Below are positions 15,648 through 24,436 of a stretch of 38,657 bases of DNA, piece by piece. The notes under the pieces are model-generated. The model ran no database searches. It was not told the DNA's origin and worked only from the letters and a program-made list of their open reading frames with translations. This DNA comes from Microcystis novacekii Mn_MB_F_20050700_S1. Lineage in GTDB: Bacteria > Cyanobacteriota > Cyanobacteriia > Cyanobacteriales > Microcystaceae. The stretch is taken from NCBI GenBank assembly GCA_007096045.1, contig SFAU01000226.1:1-38657 (forward strand), written 5' to 3'. Position 1 is the stretch's first letter; every line of letters begins with the position of its first letter. The position numbers and the translations under genes are program-made.

Positions 15648-15791
15648 GGTTTCAGTGTCTCTAGTCAAGTATTGTTCTTATGGTTATTTATCTTAACCTT
15701 GATGCCTGCACAGTTATCAGTGGGGAGTGGGGAGTTTTTTGCTGTGAACAGTGAACAGTAATCAGTGAACTGAAAGCTCACATCTGTTCAA

Positions 15792-15826
15792 TGATAACTG
15801 ATAACTGATAACTGATAACTGATAAC
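15792..15826. repeat. Five-copy TGATAAC heptamer array
   Basis: Five perfect TGATAAC units follow each other between the MOSC and mrp genes. Short related strings (GTGAACAGTAATCAGTGAA) lie upstream at about 15743-15770. Confidence 0.9.
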
Positions 15827-15844
15827 CCCCATTCCCCCATATCT

Positions 15845-16636
15845 CTAGATTACGGTAATAGGATCGCCGACTTTAATTGTACCTGTCTTTTCGGGGATGA
15901 CATTTTCTCCGAACATAATTCCCCCGGGGAAACTGCGAAAAGTGCTTAAGGTTTTTAGAGGTTCCATCTGAGAATTTCTCCTACCTGTTTCTTGATCGGT
16001 GGTGGTGATAATACAGCGACTACAGGGTTTAACCAGAGAATAGGTTATCTCACCAATTACTATTTTTTGCCAACTACTTTCGCTAAAAGCTCGATCGCTA
16101 CTAATAACAATATTAGGTCGAAAACGATTCATCGGCACGGGTTCAAGTAAGCGCTGATTTAAGTCTTCTAAAGAGGCAGTATTAGTTAATAAAATTGGAT
16201 AACCATCGGCAAAGCTAACGGGAGTATGATCATTCCCTGCGTACTGAGGATTCGCAGGACGTGGATAATCGGGAGATTGTCGCAATAAACGACAAGGAAT
16301 GTCGAGAATTTTCTCAAACCATTCGGCGATTTCATCCCCTTGATCCATGGCTATGGTTTGAGATTCCCAGATTTGAACCGCTCTTTTTTCTCCTGTGAAA
16401 TTAGGCTGGAAAGTCAGGGAATCTTGAGATGTTTTCAGAGAAAATTTATCTCCTGTAATCGTGACAAAAACGGTGGCTAATTGCGGATATTCCCTTTGAG
16501 TGATAAATTTACCCTTGCCATTCACTAACATCATTTCTCTGTCCCAGAGTAAACCTTTAGGAGTCACTTCAGCTTGGGATAATTGAATACCTCGACAGGA
16601 TTTAATCGGGTAGATATAAAGATCAGTAACGTGCAT
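15845..16636 (-). CDS. MOSC domain protein with MOSC_N beta-barrel
   Basis: The 263 residues match the MOSC_N plus MOSC arrangement of amidoxime-reducing-component-like and YcbX-like proteins: VTDLYIYPIKSCRGI at the start, GLLWDREMMLVNGKGKFITQREYP, and FRPNIVISSDRAFSESSW followed by LVKPCSRCIITTTDQETG. The Cys in PCSRC is the expected molybdenum ligand. Such proteins reduce N-hydroxylated compounds using a molybdenum cofactor, though the true substrate in cyanobacteria is not known. Its first 14 bases overlap the end of the glycosyltransferase gene upstream, which suggests co-translation, but a functional link is not obvious. Confidence 0.88.
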   Translation of the reverse strand: MHVTDLYIYPIKSCRGIQLSQAEVTPKGLLWDREMMLVNGKGKFITQREYPQLATVFVTITGDKFSLKTSQDSLTFQPNFTGEKRAVQIWESQTIAMDQGDEIAEWFEKILDIPCRLLRQSPDYPRPANPQYAGNDHTPVSFADGYPILLTNTASLEDLNQRLLEPVPMNRFRPNIVISSDRAFSESSWQKIVIGEITYSLVKPCSRCIITTTDQETGRRNSQMEPLKTLSTFRSFPGGIMFGENVIPEKTGTIKVGDPITVI

Positions 16637-17900
16637 TTTCTTTCAGTAGTTCTACATATTTTTTGGCCACATCTTCCCAAGTCCAGAGATTAATTTTATT
16701 GGGAATATCTTCGGGTAATAAACGAGGAATTGGATTGAGGATAAATTGCTCTAAACAGTTGGCTAAACTATCCGCATCTCCCCTAGGATAGAATTGCACT
16801 CTTTCGGGACAATTATATAATTCTACCTGTTCTTGAAACACTTCTAAATCGGAAGCGATAACGGGAATACCCTGTAAAATTGCTTCCGCTATTGCTAATC
16901 CAAAACCTTCGTATTTTGAAGGAAATACCACACAGGAACAGGTTTGATAATAAAATTGCAAGGTGTCATAGTCTTGATAACCTAATCCCTTGATATGACT
17001 ATCAAAGATTTCTTTATTTTCCTGATAAAGTCGGGTACATTCTTTGAGATAATCTTGATATTCTTGGGTTTGGGACTGTTGAGACAGTTGCAGATTTCCA
17101 TTAACTAGATTATCGGTCTCTTTACCGATAAAAACTATTTGAAACTTTAAACTTTTTTTCGCTAGTGTAATTGCTGCTTTCAGTAAAGTCAGATGATCTT
17201 TGTAGATACCAAAGGAGGAGGGAAAATAAAAAGTAACTAGCTCGCTTTTGACTAAATCGATCTTGGGATTAGATTCCTCTATAAATCCTGCTAAAGGTAC
17301 AGGTTTTAACTTATTAGCATAGGTAGCATTGGGAAAAACTTTTAAAACATCGTCTTTAGTTTTTTGGGAAATTGTGAACAGTAGATCGGCCTTATCTAAC
17401 CATTCTTTTAACGCTTCATTGTAGGGTTCTTGATAGGATTCTGAGTAAGTTAAGGGAGCAAATTGCCAAAAGACATCATAAATAATGCCACTTAAAGTAA
17501 CGTTCACATTAGGGGGAGAAATCCGATTAGTCATCCCGTACAAACAGTGATCAGCTTGGTAACGCTTGATAATCTGATTGATTCTTGCTTCGATGCGTAA
17601 AAGTTCAATTTTACGAGAGAAAAGACGATGAATAGAATTCAGTCTTAGGGTTTTATAAAAATTCGCTAGAATACCATTTAAATAAATTAATTTTGTCTCA
17701 AAACTCTTTGGGTAAAAAGTGAAATTTTCGTAAATAAGTTTATCGGAATCAGGCATTAAAGACTTAAAATATTCCATGTCATTCCGAGGGAGGACGATAA
17801 TAATTTGTTCGACGTATTCTAATAAGCTAGGTATTAAAGAGATAATGACTCTTTCTACTCCTCCTTTGCGATAAAACACGATCGGGATGACAATTTTCAT
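16623..17900 (-). CDS. Glycosyltransferase family 4 (GT-B fold)
   Basis: The 425-residue protein begins MKIVIPIVFYRKGGVERVI, the N-terminal Rossmann start with the GGVER loop common in retaining GT4 enzymes. The C-terminal half has VFPSKYEGFGLAIAEAILQG followed by IPVIASD, the EX7E-type nucleotide-sugar site. It should transfer a sugar from a nucleotide donor in the cytoplasm onto a polysaccharide or lipid carrier. Acceptor and donor cannot be told. It overlaps the MOSC gene by 14 bases and diverges from the next glycosyltransferase, so two sugar-handling units meet here. Confidence 0.88.
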   Translation of the reverse strand: MKIVIPIVFYRKGGVERVIISLIPSLLEYVEQIIIVLPRNDMEYFKSLMPDSDKLIYENFTFYPKSFETKLIYLNGILANFYKTLRLNSIHRLFSRKIELLRIEARINQIIKRYQADHCLYGMTNRISPPNVNVTLSGIIYDVFWQFAPLTYSESYQEPYNEALKEWLDKADLLFTISQKTKDDVLKVFPNATYANKLKPVPLAGFIEESNPKIDLVKSELVTFYFPSSFGIYKDHLTLLKAAITLAKKSLKFQIVFIGKETDNLVNGNLQLSQQSQTQEYQDYLKECTRLYQENKEIFDSHIKGLGYQDYDTLQFYYQTCSCVVFPSKYEGFGLAIAEAILQGIPVIASDLEVFQEQVELYNCPERVQFYPRGDADSLANCLEQFILNPIPRLLPEDIPNKINLWTWEDVAKKYVELLKENARY

Positions 17901-18065
17901 AGATTTCCTTGCCGATAGATGGCAATAAAAAGGTTGATTTTTGACATGAACCCATTATATGATAGGCTCGAATTGTTCTACTGAGTCGAGAAATCGAGTT
18001 AAATTGAAGGAACTAAGACTCTATCACCCATCGCCCCTATTTTCCCTCGATCTTGGAGAAAAAGA

Positions 18066-19226
18066 GTGTCACAAGCTACTCCATCCCTACAATCTAATCT
18101 CAAACAATGGCTACGCACCAGCGCACCTTCCCTATTTCAAATTAAACAGCGTTTGAGCGCCCGTCGTTGGCCAAAAAAATCGATCGTTATTTACACAGAA
18201 AAATATCGTCCCATGCGTCCGGTAGAAATTTGGCAACGGGGGGCCAGTGGTACACAAGCATCGGTGGCTTTTTTAGCGCAGGAATGGACGAAACGCGGCT
18301 ATAAAGTGACGATTTTTGGCAATTGTGAGGGTATGGAAGGGGAAGAGGACGGTATTCGTTATGTTAATTATTACCAGATGAATTGGCAGGATCACTTTGA
18401 GACATTGGTGATCTCTCGTCATCCCACCTATTGTCGTCCGGGTACCAAGGCAGAACGAATTTTTTTTGATTGGCAAGATATTAAAGTGCCGGCAGCCTCC
18501 TATACCCCGGAAATTTTGGCTAGATATGACAAAATTTTCTGTAAAAGCCAATATCAAAGGGATTTACTGGATTTATGTGCCGATAATCAATGTTTGATCG
18601 TTCCTAACGGTATCGATACTTCCCTTTTGGCCATAAGTGAGACAGTGCCGGAAACTGAGTATCTTCCCTATCGTCTAGTCTATGCCTCTCGTTACTATCG
18701 CGGCCTAGAGTCGATGTTAAAGCATGGCTGGCCGATTATCAAGGCGGAAATTCCCGCAGCCGAATTACATCTTTACTATGGTTTTACTAAACGGGATGAC
18801 TATAGCGATCGCAGGGAATGGCGCGATAATTTAATCGCTTTGATTAAAGCTAGTCCGGGGGTAGTTGATCGGGGAATGACGGGTTATCGTCAACTAATCG
18901 AGGAAAAAGCGCGCTCTGCTATTCATTACTACGGTTGCACCTATCGTGAGATCGATTGTATTTCTGTGCGCGAGTCAGCAGTGGTGGGTTGTCTGCCAGT
19001 GGTGACGGATTTTGCTGTTTTTCAAGAAAAGGACTACTGTGTGAAAGTGCCGGGGGAAGTAACCAATCCCGCTACTCAGGAAGCTCTTGCCTGGAAAATT
19101 GTCGAATTACTGAAAAATCCCCAGCTTTTAACCCAAGAGCGCCAAAAATGTCGAAAAATTGCCCTAACTGACACTTGGGAGCGATCGGCCGTCGCTTGGT
19201 TAGATGCGATTGAAGCTGATGCTTAG
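18066..19226 (+). CDS. Glycosyltransferase, GT-B fold
   Basis: The 386 residues resemble a GT1/GT4-type glycosyltransferase. Early features are IVIYTEKYRPMRPVEIWQ, GASGTQASVAFLAQEWTKRG and YKVTIFGNC. The middle has IFCKSQYQRDLL and LIVPNGIDTSLL, the usual interdomain block. The end has ISVRESAVVGCLPVVTDFAVF in place of the common EGFG motif. Start is GTG 18066, with GGAG eight bases upstream. Its last four bases overlap the convergent amidase gene. The acceptor is unknown; the neighbouring glycosyltransferase suggests a cell-surface sugar. Confidence 0.8.
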   Translation: MSQATPSLQSNLKQWLRTSAPSLFQIKQRLSARRWPKKSIVIYTEKYRPMRPVEIWQRGASGTQASVAFLAQEWTKRGYKVTIFGNCEGMEGEEDGIRYVNYYQMNWQDHFETLVISRHPTYCRPGTKAERIFFDWQDIKVPAASYTPEILARYDKIFCKSQYQRDLLDLCADNQCLIVPNGIDTSLLAISETVPETEYLPYRLVYASRYYRGLESMLKHGWPIIKAEIPAAELHLYYGFTKRDDYSDRREWRDNLIALIKASPGVVDRGMTGYRQLIEEKARSAIHYYGCTYREIDCISVRESAVVGCLPVVTDFAVFQEKDYCVKVPGEVTNPATQEALAWKIVELLKNPQLLTQERQKCRKIALTDTWERSAVAWLDAIEADA

Positions 19227-20539
19227 ATTAGCATTTCCTCTAAAACCCTGGCTACCCTTAGGATTAAGTCTTCGCGATCGGGGGCAGCGATGATTTGCAA
19301 ACCTAAAGGTAACTGGGATGGACGTTTAATCGGCAAAGAAAGGGCAGGTAAACCGATAAAAGAAAAAGGTTGGGTAAATCTGCCTAAATTGGGTCTAATT
19401 AATAGCTCTTGCCCGTCAATAATCATTTTTTCTACTCCTAACGGTGGCGCAACGCAGGGAATCGTCGGGGTGAGGATAATATCGACTTCGGTGAAAATCT
19501 CTCGCAGACGATCGCGATACCAACGGCGAAAACGTTGAGCCTGTAAATACCAGCTAGAGGGAATTAATGCTCCTGCCAAGAAGCGATCCCGGGTTGCGGG
19601 GTCAAAATCCTCTAATCTGGTCTGTAAACGCGGTAAATGCCAATTTGCTCCTTCTGCAGCGGTAATTATATAGGCGGCTGCCCTGGCGCGGGCGGTTTCG
19701 GGAATGGTGATTTTTTTGGTCACTCCTAAACGTTCGGCGATCGCTGTCACCGCCTCGATTACTTCTGGTTCGGCTCCCTGCTGAAAATAATCATCGGCAA
19801 GGGCTATTTTTACGCCCTCTAAGCCATTTAAAGGAGCTTTAAGGTTATTTTTGGCAAAAAGACTCCAAATAGCCGCCATATCCGCCACATTTGGGCTAAA
19901 AAATCCCGGATGATCCAAACTACTAACGAACAAAAATAAGCCCTGACGGGATACGCGCCCAAAGGTGGGTTTTAGCCCCACCACGCCACAGCAAGCGGCG
20001 GGAACCCTCACGGAACCATTAGTATCGGAACCGAGGGCGAGAGGCACTAAATTAGCGGCAACGGCAGCGGCGGAACCGCCGGAGGATCCCCCCGAGATGC
20101 GACTAGGATCGAGGGGGTTGGGAGTGGCTCCATAATGGGTATTTTCGGTGACAAAACCGTAGGCGTACTCATCCATATTGGTCGCCCCCACCAAAACTGC
20201 CCCGGCTGCTTCTAGGATTTCAATAGCGATCGCATCTTGTCTTGCTGGGGGATTATCCCGATTGATTTTGGAACCTGCTAAAGTGACAATACCCTTGATA
20301 TCAAAGAGATTTTTGACGGCGAAGGGGACCCCTGCTAAGACACCGACGGGTTCCCCATTGCCGATCGCTTGATCGATTTTTTGGGCTTGGGCGAGCGCTC
20401 TGGGGTGTAAAATGTCGGTAAAACAATTTAAATGGCGATTTTTTGCCTCTATCGTCGCTAAAGTCTGGCTAATAACTTCTAAGGCACTGGTTTGACGATT
20501 TTGGATCGATCGAGCTAAATTGCACACAGAAATAGTCAT
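19223..20539 (-). CDS. AtzE-like amidase-signature hydrolase
   Basis: The amidase-signature fold is clear over 438 residues: VPFAVKNLFDIKG with Lys76, ISGGSSGGSAAAVA with Ser152, and LGSDTNGSVRVPAACCG with Ser176, giving the Ser-cisSer-Lys triad. Amidases of this type cleave C-N bonds in amides. It is closer to the AtzE family (1-carboxybiuret hydrolases, relatives of GatA) than to tRNA amidotransferase because a 58-residue DUF4089 (AtzG-like) gene sits directly upstream with an ATGA overlap, the known AtzG-AtzE arrangement. The substrate in cyanobacteria is uncertain and need not be carboxybiuret. GatA itself should be encoded elsewhere. Confidence 0.87.
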   Translation of the reverse strand: MTISVCNLARSIQNRQTSALEVISQTLATIEAKNRHLNCFTDILHPRALAQAQKIDQAIGNGEPVGVLAGVPFAVKNLFDIKGIVTLAGSKINRDNPPARQDAIAIEILEAAGAVLVGATNMDEYAYGFVTENTHYGATPNPLDPSRISGGSSGGSAAAVAANLVPLALGSDTNGSVRVPAACCGVVGLKPTFGRVSRQGLFLFVSSLDHPGFFSPNVADMAAIWSLFAKNNLKAPLNGLEGVKIALADDYFQQGAEPEVIEAVTAIAERLGVTKKITIPETARARAAAYIITAAEGANWHLPRLQTRLEDFDPATRDRFLAGALIPSSWYLQAQRFRRWYRDRLREIFTEVDIILTPTIPCVAPPLGVEKMIIDGQELLIRPNLGRFTQPFSFIGLPALSLPIKRPSQLPLGLQIIAAPDREDLILRVARVLEEMLI

Positions 20540-20712
20540 GGTTCAAAGCTGAGGGCGCTTTCCCCGTCATCCTCTAAGGGAAATTCTGTCACTAAACTGG
20601 CGATTTCTTGCAAGCGTTGCCAGTTTTCAACCACAGAATTTAAATAGCGATCGGGAATGGTTAAATCAAGGATTTTCGCCATGATTATAACGTATTCTTC
20701 TGGGTTATTCAT
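20536..20712 (-). CDS. AtzG-like (DUF4089) small subunit
   Basis: The 58-residue product (MNNPEEYVIIMAKILDLTIP, then YLNSVVENWQRLQEIASLV and FPLEDDGE) matches DUF4089, the vestigial GatC-like protein that wraps and stabilises AtzE. The acidic end EDDGESALSFEP is typical of that linker. ATG 20712 is used; the longer frame up to 20784 has no similarity. It overlaps the amidase start as ATGA, which fits equal production of the two subunits. Confidence 0.82.
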   Translation of the reverse strand: MNNPEEYVIIMAKILDLTIPDRYLNSVVENWQRLQEIASLVTEFPLEDDGESALSFEP

Positions 20713-20976
20713 AGATTTCGTTCTGGTTGGGGTTAAGGAGATCAAGATTTGCTTGAAAGCGGCGCTCAGGAATAAAATCGACACCTAGTTAAGCTGTGAA
20801 AATTGCTAGGATATAAGAGAAAATCTCCTGTAAATACAATAGCTATCCCTAGGGAGGAAGTATAACTTGAATTTGTTCTTGACCCCCGACTCCCCAGCAT
20901 CATAACCTGAGATATGATCATATAACTGTATATTGAGATATTTTCCCCTCCTTCACCTCCGGATTTAAATTAAACT
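20713..20976. other. Spacer with a 12-base perfect palindrome
   Basis: No gene is seen. ATATGATCATAT at 20912-20923 is a perfect 12-base palindrome that a dimeric regulator could bind, but nothing links it to a specific protein. The rest of the gene-free stretch to 21234 is made of the repeats described next. Confidence 0.35.
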
Positions 20977-21102
20977 TATAAGTAGGGAGGCACAATTATT
21001 TGTAGGATGGGTTAGCAGTAGCGTAACCCATGCGGGCGTTGGGTTTCATGCTTCAACCCAACCTACGTTCATCTTATATTTAATTCCACCCACCTACTTA
21101 TA
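20977..21102. repeat. Nested inverted-repeat element
   Basis: Outer arms TATAAGTAGG (20977-20986) and CCTACTTATA (21093-21102) enclose inner arms GTAGGATGGGTT (from 21003) and AACCCAACCTAC (to 21066), which match at 11 of 12 positions. The inner element resembles the GGGTTAGC/AACCCAT repeats widely scattered in cyanobacteria, so one MITE may sit inside another. Confidence 0.6.
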
Positions 21103-21180
21103 TGACCAAAAACAAGAGGTAACAAGTCTCCCCTAGCAAGAGAATGAAAATTAAAAGCTACTAAAGACTGCTGGTAGTCA

Positions 21181-21233
21181 CTGATAACTGATCACTGATA
21201 ACTGATAACTGATCACTGATAACTGATAACTGA
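21181..21233. repeat. CTGATAA/CTGATCA heptamer array running into a start codon
   Basis: Seven heptamers follow each other in the order A-B-A-A-B-A-A (A is CTGATAA, B is CTGATCA), then a partial CTGA. The ATG of the radical SAM gene begins two bases later, so the array occupies the place of its ribosome-binding region. The ABA triplet appears twice, pointing to duplication of a 21-base unit. Confidence 0.85.
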
Positions 21234-21234
21234 A

Positions 21235-22836
21235 ATGACCATCTTACAAGACGAAAAACTACTCTTTACTCCCGCAATACCTAACAGTGATGCCATTAAA
21301 ACTATTTTTGCTTTCCCTAATCAGTATTCTGTGGGGATAACCAGTTTAGGATATCAAATTGTTTGGGCAACTTTGTCCCTGCGATCGGATATACAAGTTA
21401 GTCGTTTATTTACGGATTTTCAGGAATCTTTACCCCGTTCTCCCGAATTAGTTGGCTTTTCTTTTTCCTGGGAATTAGACTACGTTAATATCCTCTCACT
21501 GTTAGAATCTTTAGAAATTCCTTGTCACAGTCATCAACGACAAGATCAGCAGGCGATAATTTTTGGGGGGGGACCAGTTTTAACCGCTAATCCCGAACCT
21601 TTTGCCGCTTTTTTTGATGTAATTTTATTGGGAGATGGTGAAAATTTAATTGCTGATTTTATTAATGCCTATCAAGAGGTGAGAAACGCCGATCGCTCGA
21701 CAAAACTCCGTCATTTAGCCCAGGTTCCGGGGGTGTATGTTCCTAGTTTATACACCGTTAATTATGATAGTCCCGAAGGTGAAATTACGTCAATTATACC
21801 CATAGATAATAATGTTCCTGCTTTTGTTAGTAAACAAACCTATCGCAGTAATACTCTTTCAGCTTCTACGGTGGTAACAAAACAAGCGGCATGGGAGAAT
21901 ATTTATATGGTAGAGGTGGTGCGAAGTTGCCCAGAAATGTGCCGTTTTTGTTTAGCTAGTTATCTAACTTTACCCTTTCGTACCGCTAGTTTAGAATCTT
22001 TAATTCCTGCCATTGAAAAAGGTTTAAAAGTGACCGATCGCCTCGGTTTATTAGGTGCTTCCGTCAGTCAACATCCTGAATTTGAAACCTTACTTGATTA
22101 TCTTTTTCAACCACAATTTGAGGGAGTTAGACTCTCGATCGCTTCAGTTAGAACTAATACTGTCACGGAAAAATTAGCCCGAATTTTATCCCAAAGAGAC
22201 ACCAAATCAATTACTATTGCTGTAGAAAGTGGTTCCGATCGCCTACGGGAAATTATCAACAAAAAGTTAGCCAATGATGAAATTATCCAAGCTGCCATTA
22301 ATGCTAAAGCGGGTGGTTTAAAAGGGATAAAACTCTATGGTATGGTGGGAATACCGGGAGAAGAAGCCGAAGATATCGAGGCGACTATAGAAATGTTAAT
22401 AGCAGTGAAAAAAGCCGCCTCTGGACTGCGAATATCGTTCGGATGCAGCACCTTTGTGCCTAAATCCCATACTCCTTTTCAGTGGTTTGGAGTTAATAAA
22501 ATGGCCGAAAAAAGATTAAAATATCTAGAGAAACAATTAGGTAAACAGGGCATAGAATTTCGACCAGAGAGTTATAATTGGTCAGTGATTCAAGCCCTAT
22601 TATCTAGAGGCGATCACCGCTTGACTTCCCTATTAGAATTAACCCGTGGCTACGGTGATTCTTTAGGCAGTTATAAACGGGCTTTTAAGGAACTAAAAGG
22701 ACAAATTCCCCCTCTAGATTATTACGTCCATCAGCAATGGCGTTTAGAACAGGTTTTACCCTGGGGTCATTTACACGGTCCTTTATCCTCAAATGTTTTA
22801 ATAAAACATTTAGAACAATCCCAAACAAAAGGGTAA
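21235..22836 (+). CDS. Radical SAM protein with N-terminal B12-binding-like domain
   Basis: Radical SAM enzymes bind a 4Fe-4S cluster through CxxxCxxC and cleave S-adenosylmethionine to a radical. The cluster motif is at Cys232, Cys236 and Cys239 (SCPEMCRFC). About 200 residues before it resemble a cobalamin-binding-type Rossmann domain (FPNQYSVGITSLGY, IFGGGPVLTANPEPF, DVILLGDGE), an arrangement shared with YgiQ-like and TIGR03960-like families. Later blocks (SIASVRTNTVTE, IAVESGSDRLREIINK, GIKLYGMVGIPGEE) fit the barrel. The reaction is unknown. No Shine-Dalgarno is present because a heptamer array fills the leader. Confidence 0.88.
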   Translation: MTILQDEKLLFTPAIPNSDAIKTIFAFPNQYSVGITSLGYQIVWATLSLRSDIQVSRLFTDFQESLPRSPELVGFSFSWELDYVNILSLLESLEIPCHSHQRQDQQAIIFGGGPVLTANPEPFAAFFDVILLGDGENLIADFINAYQEVRNADRSTKLRHLAQVPGVYVPSLYTVNYDSPEGEITSIIPIDNNVPAFVSKQTYRSNTLSASTVVTKQAAWENIYMVEVVRSCPEMCRFCLASYLTLPFRTASLESLIPAIEKGLKVTDRLGLLGASVSQHPEFETLLDYLFQPQFEGVRLSIASVRTNTVTEKLARILSQRDTKSITIAVESGSDRLREIINKKLANDEIIQAAINAKAGGLKGIKLYGMVGIPGEEAEDIEATIEMLIAVKKAASGLRISFGCSTFVPKSHTPFQWFGVNKMAEKRLKYLEKQLGKQGIEFRPESYNWSVIQALLSRGDHRLTSLLELTRGYGDSLGSYKRAFKELKGQIPPLDYYVHQQWRLEQVLPWGHLHGPLSSNVLIKHLEQSQTKG

Positions 22837-23002
22837 AATATGGCTAATAAGCTAAGACGCATTTAAACAATGTCTTGACTATCAGACCCAGAATGAGATA
22901 TTCTATAAAGGTAGGTCAGACAGTGATGCAATTTAGAATTGAATTGGCCAACTATAAATATCGATTGAACCATTAATTAATTTAAGATTAATTGATCAGC
23001 CC

Positions 23003-24418
23003 ATGAGCCAGAAAAATGAGACCGTTACCCTGCTTTTAGCCCTGCTGATTACCCTAATATTTTTTGGGGCAGGTGGTTGGTGGTTATACAATCGTTTTCA
23101 AGGAAAAAATACCCCAACCAATCTTTCTGAAATCGAGAAAATATCACCAGAGCAAAAATCGGTATCGGCACAAGCAAAATTTAGTCAAGGGGAAAACTTA
23201 TTAATAGTTGAAGGGGCTTCTTCTGACAAACAAGCTGCTATACAGGCACTCGGGAAAGGAGACTTTCAGCAAGCAGTTTTCCTCCTAGAAAAATCCCTGC
23301 AAACTAATCAAAATGATCCGGAAGCTCTCATCTACTTAAATAACGCCCGTATTGGTCAAGCTAAGTCCTATACTATCGCCGTTTCCGTGCCAATTGGGAG
23401 CAATGTCAACACCGCCCTAGAAGTTTTACGAGGAGTTGCCCAATCTCAAAATCAAATCAATCAAACCGGAGGAATTAATGGCATTCCTTTAAAAGTTCTC
23501 ATTGCTGATGATGCTGATAATCCCGCAATTGCTGCTCAAATTGCCCAAAAATTAGCGGCTGACAACAGCATTTTAGGAGTAGTAGGACACACTAGCAGTG
23601 ACACCTCTTTAGCGGCGGCTGCTATCTATCAAAAAGCGGGATTAGTAATGATTTCCCCCATCAGTACCTCAGTTAAACTCTCCAATTTTGGTGACTATAT
23701 CTTTCGTTCTGTTCCCAGTGATTTTGTGGCGGCACGGGCATTAGCCGAATCTAGCTTGCAAAAAATTCCTAACGTCAAGGCAGTGGTATTTTTTAACTCC
23801 CAAAGTAATTATAGTCAATCCCTAAAATCTGAATTTATCACCGCTTTAGGATTAGGAGGAGGTCAAGTGGTGAGTGAATTTGATCTATCTTCCCTGACTT
23901 TTACCCCTTCTAAAAGCCTCCAACAAGCTCAACAAGAGGGAGCAAATCTCATCGCCCTTCTTGGGGATAGTGGTACCCTAGATAAGGCTTTGCAGGTGGT
24001 TCAAATCAATGGTCAAAAATTACCGATTGTGGCGGGTGATGACGTTTATAGCCCCAAAACTCTGGATGTAGGCGGAAAAAATGCCTTGGGCATGGTTGTC
24101 GCTATCGCTTGGCATTTGGGGGCTAATCCGAACAGTCCTTTTGTGAATAAATCCCGCCAATTGTGGCAAGGAGACGTAAATTGGCGCACTGCTACCGCCT
24201 ATGACGCTACCCAGGCTTTAATCGCTGGAATTAAGGCAGAATCTAGCCGAGAGGGAGTTCAACAGGCGTTAAGAAGCAGTGATTTTTCTGTGCCTGGGGC
24301 GACTAATCCAGTGCGATTTTTACCGTCTGGCGATCGCAATCAATCCGTGCAGTTAGTGGTAGTTAAACCCGGTTCTCGTTCTAGTTTTGGGGTGGATTTT
24401 GTGCCAATTTCTCGATAA
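23003..24418 (+). CDS. Membrane-anchored type 1 periplasmic binding protein with a TPR-like linker
   Basis: An N-terminal hydrophobic helix (about residues 9-31, LLLALLITLIFFGAGGWWLY) anchors the protein. Residues about 80-115 (ALGKGDFQQAVFLLEKSLQT, then NDPEALIYLNNARIG) read as a single TPR-like hairpin. From about 120 the protein is a branched-chain-amino-acid-binding fold: VSVPIGSNVNTALEVLRG, GVVGHTSSDTSLAAAAIYQK, GLVMISPISTSVKLS and so on to 471. Such domains sense amino acids or amides outside the membrane. No ABC permease gene is adjacent, so a sensing or signalling role is as likely as transport. It lies 18 bases before the glycosyltransferase gene. Confidence 0.85.
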   Translation: MSQKNETVTLLLALLITLIFFGAGGWWLYNRFQGKNTPTNLSEIEKISPEQKSVSAQAKFSQGENLLIVEGASSDKQAAIQALGKGDFQQAVFLLEKSLQTNQNDPEALIYLNNARIGQAKSYTIAVSVPIGSNVNTALEVLRGVAQSQNQINQTGGINGIPLKVLIADDADNPAIAAQIAQKLAADNSILGVVGHTSSDTSLAAAAIYQKAGLVMISPISTSVKLSNFGDYIFRSVPSDFVAARALAESSLQKIPNVKAVVFFNSQSNYSQSLKSEFITALGLGGGQVVSEFDLSSLTFTPSKSLQQAQQEGANLIALLGDSGTLDKALQVVQINGQKLPIVAGDDVYSPKTLDVGGKNALGMVVAIAWHLGANPNSPFVNKSRQLWQGDVNWRTATAYDATQALIAGIKAESSREGVQQALRSSDFSVPGATNPVRFLPSGDRNQSVQLVVVKPGSRSSFGVDFVPISR

Positions 24419-24436
24419 AATGACAACTAAATCAAG

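Noticed and set aside
17959-18156. Open frame upstream of the second glycosyltransferase
   Set aside because: Overlaps the well-supported GTG start at 18066 in another frame and shows no conserved pattern.
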